A DNA stretch of 64,000 nucleotides. Origin: Akkermansia muciniphila. GTDB lineage: Bacteria; Pseudomonadota; Gammaproteobacteria; Burkholderiales; Burkholderiaceae_C. The position numbers and the translations under genes are program-made. The DNA lies in NCBI GenBank assembly GCA_943331105.2, contig CALQKH020000006.1:62001-126000 (forward strand), read 5' to 3'. Below the pieces are notes generated by a model. It ran no database searches. It had not been told where the DNA came from and saw nothing but the letters and a program-made list of their open reading frames with translations. Shown one piece after another: positions 58,194 to 64,000 of this stretch (positions within the stretch are counted from its first letter, which is position 1; every line of letters starts with the position of its first letter).

Positions 58194-59359
58194 CCAATGA
58201 CTTGGAGTTCAAGCAGCGGCCTGTTCTGCACCAAGCGCTCAAAGCCCAAGGCTTGCACATCAATGGTTTTGGACTTGCCTTGCAGCATCCACTCGGCCAG
58301 TGCCAAACCGGCCCCAGCGGAGTGCTGCATGCCGTGACCTGAAAAACCATTGATGAAATACAGGTTGCGCATGTCAGGGTGTGGGCCGATCACGGCGTTG
58401 TGATCGAAGGTGTTCATCTCGTAGTAACCCGCCCACGCCCGCTCGACGCGCAAAGCCGCCAGCGCCGGGATGCGGTGTGCCAGCGAAGCCCATTGTTCGT
58501 CGTTCCATTCGGCCCAGTTGGGCTCCAGCGGCAGCTTGGCTTCGGTGTGCAAAGGCTCTGCACCGGTGATCAAAAAACGGCCTTCAGGCCGCAGCCACCA
58601 GCCGCTCGGGTCGATCAGCAAGGGGCATTGCGGCAGTGGCTCGGGGCAAGACAGCACAAACACCGTGCGCCGCGCGGCTTCAATGGGCAATTGCACCCCG
58701 GCCATGGCCGCCACTTCGCCAGCCCATGGCCCCGCAGCATTGACCACTTGGCCGCAGGACAAGCTCCCGCCGCTGGCCAGCTGCACTGCGCTCACTTGCG
58801 TGTCGGTGTGCGCCATGCCCACCACCCGGTCGTGCACGCGTTGCACGCCTTGTGCCATGGCTTTTTTCAAAAATGCCTGGTGCAGGGCTGGGCCATCGAA
58901 CCAGCCTTCGCCGCTCAGACCCAGACTGCCCAGGGCCACATCGTCCACGTTCAACCAAGGAAAGCGCTGGCGCAGGGCTTCGGGCCCGAGCAGCGCGACA
59001 TCGGCCCCGGCTTGTTGGTGAATTTGATGGGCGTTTTGCATGCCAGCCACTTGCTCGGTTTGCGCCAAATACAAATAACCGGGCTCTTGCAAACCGAGCG
59101 CCACAGCTTGATCGGGCAGGCCCAAGTGCTGATCGGCCTGGCGCAAAAAACCGATGCCGTATTGGCTCAGGTGGATATTGACCGGGCAGGTGAACTGCTG
59201 GCGAATCGAGCTGGCCGACAGGGATGAAGAAGCTTTTTCGTAGCGCGTGTCCGACTCGACCAGCGTGACGCGCAGTCCAGGCTCCAGGCAGGTCAACCAA
59301 TAGGCCGTGGCCGCGCCCATGACGCCGCTGCCCACGATCACCACATCGGCGCGGTTCAC
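58190..59359 (-). CDS. FAD-dependent amino-acid oxidase-like protein (DAO family)
   Basis: 389-residue flavoprotein with the DAO fold, like sarcosine, glycine or D-amino acid oxidases. FAD motif DVVIVGSGVMGAATAYWLT at the N-terminus; VVNAAGPWAGEVAAMAG is the usual second contact; C-terminal AVIGPHPDMRNLYFINGFSGHGMQHSAGAGLALAEW is the family signature. The start is GTG at 59359, in a 4-base overlap with the preceding gene's stop (GTGA). It should oxidise the C-N bond of an amino acid or N-methyl amino acid. Last gene of a six-gene minus operon. Confidence 0.83.
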   Translation of the reverse strand: MNRADVVIVGSGVMGAATAYWLTCLEPGLRVTLVESDTRYEKASSSLSASSIRQQFTCPVNIHLSQYGIGFLRQADQHLGLPDQAVALGLQEPGYLYLAQTEQVAGMQNAHQIHQQAGADVALLGPEALRQRFPWLNVDDVALGSLGLSGEGWFDGPALHQAFLKKAMAQGVQRVHDRVVGMAHTDTQVSAVQLASGGSLSCGQVVNAAGPWAGEVAAMAGVQLPIEAARRTVFVLSCPEPLPQCPLLIDPSGWWLRPEGRFLITGAEPLHTEAKLPLEPNWAEWNDEQWASLAHRIPALAALRVERAWAGYYEMNTFDHNAVIGPHPDMRNLYFINGFSGHGMQHSAGAGLALAEWMLQGKSKTIDVQALGFERLVQNRPLLELQVIG

Positions 59360-60279
59360 AGACGAAAGCCCTCGGCCAACGCCGCGCGGTAAACCAGTCG
59401 TGCGGCCACAGTGTCTTCAACCGCTTGGCCCAGTGACTTGAAAATCATGGTGGTGCCTGCCGGAGGCGGTGCAACACGGCCGCACAAAATTTCGCCGATC
59501 TCGGCAGCTACCGTTGCGCCCGAAAGCATCACATCGCCCGACTCTTTTTCAGCCGCTTCACGTTGATCGGCCACCACCCAGTTGGCCATGGCCGCATCGT
59601 CCAGCTCGCGCCAAGTGGGGCGGGGTGCACCCACGGCGGCGACAAAGGCGCCGGGCTTGAGCCATGCCCCTTGCAGCACCGGTTCGCTGGCGTTGGTCAC
59701 CGTGCACACGATGTCGGCCCCGCGCACCGCTTGTTCTGCACTGGGGTAAGCCACACCATCGATGTCGCGTGCGCACAACTGGGCGTTGGCGGAGTTGGGG
59801 CTCCACACCCGAATCTCGGACACCTCGCGCACGGCGCGCAACATTTGTGCATGGCTGCGGGCCAGCACGCCGCTGCCCAGCATGGCCACCACCTGCGGGG
59901 TGCGCGGCACCAGCTTGTCTGCCGCTACGGCAGATGCAGCCGCCGTGCGCATGGCAGTGATGGTGTTGCCCTCCATCACTGCCAAGGTTTGCCCAGTGGC
60001 GGGGTCCATCAACACGATGGTGCTGAGCAAGGTTGGCAAACCCTTTTGTGCGTTGCCGGGCACCAGGGTGATGAGCTTGGTGCTCAGGGCATCGCCCAGT
60101 TGTGCGGGTTTGAGAAACAGCAGGCCGTCGTTGGAGGCTTGGCCAATCGGCATGACCATGCGCAGCGGCTGCACCACTTGCCCCAGCGACAATGCCACCA
60201 AGGCATCGCGCACGCCTTGGAGTAAATCGGGAACGCTCAGCAGTTCTTGAACGCGGGCTTCGTCAAAGTAATGGACCAT
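59356..60279 (-). CDS. Ornithine cyclodeaminase/mu-crystallin family protein
   Basis: 307-residue NAD(P)-dependent enzyme. The Rossmann segment VAMLGSGVLARSHAQMLRAV (about residue 130) is conserved, and VHYFDEARVQELL and ANWVVADQREAAEKESG are typical of the family. GGAGA lies before ATG 60279. Members include ornithine cyclodeaminase, L-alanine dehydrogenase and ketimine reductases. Between an amino-acid oxidase-like and LeuD-like gene, a ketimine or imino-acid reductase role is as likely as true cyclodeaminase activity. Confidence 0.85.
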   Translation of the reverse strand: MVHYFDEARVQELLSVPDLLQGVRDALVALSLGQVVQPLRMVMPIGQASNDGLLFLKPAQLGDALSTKLITLVPGNAQKGLPTLLSTIVLMDPATGQTLAVMEGNTITAMRTAAASAVAADKLVPRTPQVVAMLGSGVLARSHAQMLRAVREVSEIRVWSPNSANAQLCARDIDGVAYPSAEQAVRGADIVCTVTNASEPVLQGAWLKPGAFVAAVGAPRPTWRELDDAAMANWVVADQREAAEKESGDVMLSGATVAAEIGEILCGRVAPPPAGTTMIFKSLGQAVEDTVAARLVYRAALAEGFRL

Positions 60280-60301
60280 GGGGCATCTCCAAGAGGCGCT
60301 T

Positions 60302-60967
60302 TTAGGGGGTGGTGTGATTTTGCCTTGGCGCAGCCCATGGAGAAGCCGTGTGGTACCGAGTTTCAAATTCTCGGATGTCTTGGGCATGCGTCAGGCTCAT
60401 GCCCACGGCGTCCAAACCATGCAACAGCATCTCTTTGTGCAGAGGGTCGAGGTCAAAACGCAAGCGTTGTACGTCCCCTGAGGTGTACAAGCTTTGCGTT
60501 GGCAATTCCAGTTGCATGTGGCAAAGCAGAGGGTCTTGGGCCAAGCGCATCAAACGCGCCACATCGACTTCGGGCAGGACCAAGGCCAGCACACCATTGC
60601 GCAGGCAGTTGTCACTGAAAATGCCGCCAAAGCTGGCCCCGATCACGCAGCGGATGCCCAACTGTTGCATGCCCCAAACAGCGTGTTCACGGCTGGAGCC
60701 ACAGCCGAAGTTGGGTCCGGTGATCAAAAATTGGGCTTCGGTCCAAGGCGCTTGGTTCAGCACAAAATCGGCGCGTTTTTGGCCTGCTGCATCAAAACGC
60801 ATGTCGTGCAAAAACCCCTGGGACAGACCTTCACGGTCAATGCCCTTGAGGAATTGCTTGGGCATGATTTGGTCGGTGTCGACGTGCGGCAAGCTCAGGG
60901 CGGCCGCAGGGCCGGACAGGGTGGTGAGGGGGCTTCGGGTGTGGGAAGCTGGTGGCTTAAAGGTCAT
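60302..60967 (-). CDS. leuD: 3-Isopropylmalate dehydratase-like small subunit (LeuD type)
   Basis: 221-residue swivel-domain subunit of an aconitase-superfamily hydro-lyase. DTDQIMPKQFLKG and GPNFGCGSSREHAVWGM match LeuD. In leucine synthesis it isomerises 2- to 3-isopropylmalate together with LeuC. Here leuB and leuA are absent and the neighbours are catabolic, so the pair may act on another hydroxy acid, as in the dimethylmalate or citramalate hydratases. It starts 26 bases after leuC. Confidence 0.85.
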   Translation of the reverse strand: MTFKPPASHTRSPLTTLSGPAAALSLPHVDTDQIMPKQFLKGIDREGLSQGFLHDMRFDAAGQKRADFVLNQAPWTEAQFLITGPNFGCGSSREHAVWGMQQLGIRCVIGASFGGIFSDNCLRNGVLALVLPEVDVARLMRLAQDPLLCHMQLELPTQSLYTSGDVQRLRFDLDPLHKEMLLHGLDAVGMSLTHAQDIREFETRYHTASPWAAPRQNHTTP

Positions 60968-60993
60968 ATGGTTGAGAAGTCCTGCGTGATGCC

Positions 60994-62418
60994 TCAGAGA
61001 CTGGACAGGGTGCGCAAGTCGGTCAGCACTCCGCTCACGGCGGCAGCAGCCACCATGGCGGGGCTCATCAAATGGGTGCGCGCGCCTGCGCCTTGGCGGC
61101 CTTCAAAATTTCGGTTGGTGCTGGAGGCACAGCGGTCACCCGGGTTCAGGTGGTCTTCGTTCATCGCCACGCACATCGAGCAGCCCGACTGGCGCCATTC
61201 AAAACCGGCTTCTTGAAAAATACGGGCCAAGCCTTCTGCCTCGGCTTGGACGCGCACGCTGGAGGACCCCGGCACCACCATGGCGCGCACGCCGGGCGCC
61301 ACGCGGCGGCCTTTCACATAGCGCGCGGCATCACGCAAATCGTCGATGCGGCTGTTGGTGCATGAGCCAATGAACGCATGGCTGATGGGCAAGCCCTGCA
61401 GTGCTTGGCCAGGTTTCAAATCCATGTAAGCCAAAGCGCGTTGCATGCCTTGGCGCCGTTGAGCGTCGCTTTCAAGAGCAGGGTCGGGCACCACACCGTC
61501 AATGGCCACACCCTGGTCTGGGCTGGTGCCCCAGGTGACGCGCGGCGCGATGAGGCGGGCGTCCAAGCTGACCTCGCGGTCAAACACGGCAGCGTCGTCG
61601 CTCTTGAGTTTTTGCCATTGCGCCACGGCGGCATCCCACAGTGACCCTTGCGGCACACGCGGGCGACCGTGCAGGTAGTCAAACAGGGTATCGTCCGGTG
61701 CCACGATGGCCCCACGCGCTGCGGCCTCCACGCTCATGTTGCACAGTGTCAGTCGGCCCTCTACACCCATCGCGCGTACCGCGTCGCCTGTGTACTCGAT
61801 GACGTGGCCAGCAGCGCCATCGGCACCGATCTGCGCGATCAGGCTCAGCACCACATCTTTGGCCGTGATGCCCGACGGCAAGAAGCCGTGTACCGTGACG
61901 CGCATGTTTTTTTGGGGTCGGTACACCAAAGTCTGGGTGGCCAGCAGGTGTTCGATTTCGCTGCTGCCAATGCCAAACCCCAAAGCCCCCATGGCCCCGT
62001 GGGTGGTGGTGTGGCTGTCGCCAGCGGCCATGACCATGCCTGGCAAAACCCAGCCTTGTTCGCTGGCCACCACGTGTTCGATGCCTTGGCGTGTGTCCAG
62101 CATGTCAAACAGCTCAATGCCGTGGCGGGCACAGTTGTTGGCCAAGGTGTGCACTTGCCGGGCGCGGTCGGCATCTTGCAAAACCATGGTGCGGGCGTTG
62201 CGTACAGGCGTGGTGGCGTTGACGTGGTCGACCACAGCCAGGGTGCAGCCTGGCCGCCACACCGGCCGGCCTTGCGCATGCAGCGCCGCAAAAGCCTGTG
62301 GGCTGGTGTATTCGTTGAGCACCTGCCGGTCGACATAAAGCAGGATTTGCCCGGTGTCACCCAGTGGCCGCACCGTGTGCGCATCCACGATGCGCTGGTA
62401 CAGGGTGCGCCCCGTCAT
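60994..62418 (-). CDS. leuC: 3-Isopropylmalate dehydratase-like large subunit (LeuC type)
   Basis: 474-residue catalytic subunit carrying a [4Fe-4S] cluster. The cluster cysteines are in FIGSCTNSR and SGCSMCVAMN, and HTTTHGAMGALGFGIGSSEIEH and NRNFEGRQG are conserved. It forms a heterodimer with the LeuD-like protein downstream. It begins in a 4-base overlap with the rraA stop. Similarity to the leucine enzyme is strong, but the operon with RraA, an oxidase and a Bug receptor suggests a catabolic paralogue. Confidence 0.87.
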   Translation of the reverse strand: MTGRTLYQRIVDAHTVRPLGDTGQILLYVDRQVLNEYTSPQAFAALHAQGRPVWRPGCTLAVVDHVNATTPVRNARTMVLQDADRARQVHTLANNCARHGIELFDMLDTRQGIEHVVASEQGWVLPGMVMAAGDSHTTTHGAMGALGFGIGSSEIEHLLATQTLVYRPQKNMRVTVHGFLPSGITAKDVVLSLIAQIGADGAAGHVIEYTGDAVRAMGVEGRLTLCNMSVEAAARGAIVAPDDTLFDYLHGRPRVPQGSLWDAAVAQWQKLKSDDAAVFDREVSLDARLIAPRVTWGTSPDQGVAIDGVVPDPALESDAQRRQGMQRALAYMDLKPGQALQGLPISHAFIGSCTNSRIDDLRDAARYVKGRRVAPGVRAMVVPGSSSVRVQAEAEGLARIFQEAGFEWRQSGCSMCVAMNEDHLNPGDRCASSTNRNFEGRQGAGARTHLMSPAMVAAAAVSGVLTDLRTLSSL

Positions 62419-62996
62419 GTCGGGGATGCAAGTGGCGATGTCTCTGCCCGTGAAACGGTGCCCGCAGCGTAAGCGGCGGTAGCGGCCACCACGTCAGCGA
62501 CCGCTATGTCTGCGGCCGTCAAACCCGTGGGCAGCACGATCACGCCATCGGCATCGGCCACCAGATGGTCGCCCGGGGTGAAGGTCACGCCGCCGAAATG
62601 CAAAGGCTCATCGCGTTCGCCAGAGCCCGTGCGGCTGCCGCGCTTGGGCACCGTGCCCAGGGCTTTGACGCCGATGGCGATGGTGTTCAGTTCGTTGGCA
62701 TCGCGCACCACACCGTGGATGACCAAACCCGCCCAACCGTTGCGTGAGGCGAGTTCGGCCATGACGTCGCCAAACAAGGCGCGCGCGATGGAGCCCCCGC
62801 CGTCAATCACCAGCACCTGACCGTGTCCGGGTTGGCTCACGGTGTCGCGCATCAGGCCAATGTCCTCAAAGCACCGCAAGGTGCGTATCGGCCCGGTAAA
62901 AGCTTGGCGCAGGCCGTAACTTTGGAACAGCACGGCACAGGCTTGCACATCCTCGCGAGCGTCGCAAAGGTCGGTGGTTTTCGGGATGGCTGACAT
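62415..62996 (-). CDS. RraA-family protein, candidate 4-hydroxy-4-methyl-2-oxoglutarate aldolase
   Basis: 193-residue trimeric-type RraA/HMG-aldolase family protein. FGDVMAELASRNGWAGLVIHGVVRDANELNTI is the core that binds the metal and the oxo-acid, and GVIVLPTG near the C-terminus is conserved. True RraA regulates RNase E; longer metal-binding members cleave 4-hydroxy-2-oxo acids to pyruvate and a second acid. An aldolase role fits this operon and would supply the C-C cleavage. It starts 3 bases after the Bug gene. Confidence 0.8.
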   Translation of the reverse strand: MSAIPKTTDLCDAREDVQACAVLFQSYGLRQAFTGPIRTLRCFEDIGLMRDTVSQPGHGQVLVIDGGGSIARALFGDVMAELASRNGWAGLVIHGVVRDANELNTIAIGVKALGTVPKRGSRTGSGERDEPLHFGGVTFTPGDHLVADADGVIVLPTGLTAADIAVADVVAATAAYAAGTVSRAETSPLASPT

Positions 62997-62999
62997 GGC

Positions 63000-63980
63000 T
63001 CAGTCCATGCGCACGTTGGCTTCGCGCACCAGCTTGGCCCAAGAGGCGCTGTCTTCCGGGATGAAAGCCGCAAACGATTCGGGCGTGCCGCCAATGATTT
63101 CGCCGCCCTGAGAGGCGATTTTTTCGGCCACTTCGGGCAAGCGCAAAATGGCGGCGATTTCGCTGTTCAAGCGACGGGTGATGTCGGCAGGCAGTTTGGC
63201 TGGACCCAGCACGGCAAACCATTGCAGCATTTCAGCGTTGGCCACGCCCGCTTCGGCCATGGTGGGCACGTTGGGCATCAGGGGCGAACGTTTGTCGCTG
63301 GTGATGGCCAAGACCCGCAGCTTGCCCGCTTGGTAGTGCGGCATCACGTTGGGAGGGCTTTCAAAGTTCAGGTTGACTTGGCCCGACAGCAAATCGACGA
63401 TGGCTTGACCACTGCCTTTGTAGGGGATGTGATTCATCTGCGTCTGGGTGGCCAACATGAAGCGGGCCGCTGCCAGGTGTTGTGCGCTGCCGCTGCCCGA
63501 TGAGGCAAAACTCAGGCCCATGGGTTTTTGTTTGGCCAAGGCGATGAAGCCCTTGACGTCGTTGGCAGGCACACCAGGATTGACGGTCAGCAGCAAAGGC
63601 GTCGAGGCGACGCGGATGATGGGTGTGAAGTCTTTCACCACGTCGTAAGGCAGTTTGGGGTAGAGCGCAGGTGCCACCGAATTGGAGTTGCTGTGGCCCA
63701 GCAACAAGGTGTAGCCATCGGGCCGGGCTTTGGCCACGATGTCGGCGCCTACGGTGCCAGCCGCACCGGCTTTGTTGTCCACCACCACGGGTTGGCCCAA
63801 GCGGTCTTGCAGCTTTTGGCCAATGGTGCGGGCCAGCACGTCGGTGAAACCACCGGGTGCAAATCCCACCACGATGCGGATGGGTTTGTCAGGCCAGGTT
63901 TGCGCCATGGCGCCCGCGCTGAAGGACAGCCCCAAGGCCAATGCCATCGCCGTGCGGCGAGAAAAAGAAGCATGTGTCAT
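63000..63980 (-). CDS. Bug-family tripartite-tricarboxylate-type solute receptor
   Basis: 326-residue periplasmic receptor, first gene of the six-gene operon. N-terminal SRRTAMALALGLSFSAGAMAQT is a signal peptide with a twin-arginine-like SRRTA, and the mature protein begins WPDKPIRIVVGFAPGGFTDVLAR. PDGYTLLLGHSN follows. AAGGAAAG lies before the ATG. It probably captures the compound that the rest of the operon degrades. TctAB-type membrane genes may lie beyond the right edge. Confidence 0.9.
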   Translation of the reverse strand: MTHASFSRRTAMALALGLSFSAGAMAQTWPDKPIRIVVGFAPGGFTDVLARTIGQKLQDRLGQPVVVDNKAGAAGTVGADIVAKARPDGYTLLLGHSNSNSVAPALYPKLPYDVVKDFTPIIRVASTPLLLTVNPGVPANDVKGFIALAKQKPMGLSFASSGSGSAQHLAAARFMLATQTQMNHIPYKGSGQAIVDLLSGQVNLNFESPPNVMPHYQAGKLRVLAITSDKRSPLMPNVPTMAEAGVANAEMLQWFAVLGPAKLPADITRRLNSEIAAILRLPEVAEKIASQGGEIIGGTPESFAAFIPEDSASWAKLVREANVRMD

Positions 63981-64000
63981 CGTCTTTCCTTGTGGGGTAT

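Noticed and set aside
60302..62418. Calling the LeuCD-like pair as certain leucine biosynthesis genes
   Set aside because: Sequence motifs cannot separate leucine from catabolic paralogues, and leuA and leuB are absent while all neighbours are catabolic.
1..64000. CRISPR arrays, insertion sequences, prophage or integrase genes, tRNA or rRNA genes
   Set aside because: No regularly spaced repeats, transposase or integrase motifs, or tRNA cloverleaf sequences were found on reading through.

Overview
The window is a high-GC, densely coded stretch of a betaproteobacterial chromosome. Protein content and gene style (Bug-family solute receptors, the nag-type gentisate operon, DarP next to PmbA, an RpoD with a long Ala/Lys-rich N-terminus) point to Burkholderiales, most likely Comamonadaceae of the Rhodoferax/Limnohabitans/Polaromonas type. 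This is inferred from protein resemblance only; there is no rRNA. I saw no tRNA, rRNA, insertion sequence, prophage or CRISPR array. The gene at the left edge is cut at its 5' end; every other gene appears complete.

Layout. 1-774: M48 protease. 818-4447 (minus): a complete 3-hydroxybenzoate/gentisate operon behind a promoter filled with palindromes. 4656-7941: paaZ, a cysteine-cluster protein and a dienelactone-hydrolase-like enzyme. 7960-15696 (minus): a Crp/Fnr regulator, a HlyD-type adaptor, a PilZ-bearing cellulose-synthase-like glycosyltransferase, a periplasmic binding protein and a GGDEF-EAL sensor. I read this as a self-contained ligand to c-di-GMP to exopolysaccharide module and the best candidate here for an undescribed system. 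15930-30475: mostly housekeeping (rpoD, mog, darP, pmbA, yqeY, rpsU, cobA, tsaD), ending with a TPP riboswitch in front of an SSS-family transporter. 30659-37751: an operon of aldehyde dehydrogenase, ThDP enzyme, Bug receptor and two flavin monooxygenases, probably for an aromatic substrate I cannot name. 37738-47548: further accessory catabolism (Bug, PdxA-like, GntR, MFS, M81/MlrC, C45 hydrolase, transglutaminase-like, metallo-beta-lactamase fold, hydratase). 47655-53022: an SOS island in which umuD-cho and umuC each have their own LexA box, with a toxin-antitoxin pair, an HNH protein and other genes between them. 53009-58193: a Stealth-family transferase, an AerR/PpaA-like B12-binding protein, a catalytically degraded HtrA-like protein, a flavin reductase and a cysteine-free glutaredoxin-like protein. 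58190-63980 (minus): a tight six-gene operon (Bug, RraA, LeuC-like, LeuD-like, ornithine-cyclodeaminase-like, amino-acid-oxidase-like).

How the genes work together. 3-Hydroxybenzoate is hydroxylated to gentisate, the ring is opened to maleylpyruvate, isomerised to fumarylpyruvate and split to fumarate and pyruvate, all by one transcript. The exopolysaccharide cluster joins a possible sensor of a small periplasmic ligand to c-di-GMP turnover and to a PilZ-gated synthase. The SOS genes give LexA control over translesion synthesis (UmuD/UmuC) and a second excision nuclease (Cho). The accessory clusters combine orphan periplasmic receptors with sets of oxidoreductases and lyases, as expected of a heterotroph feeding on dissolved aromatic and carboxylic compounds.
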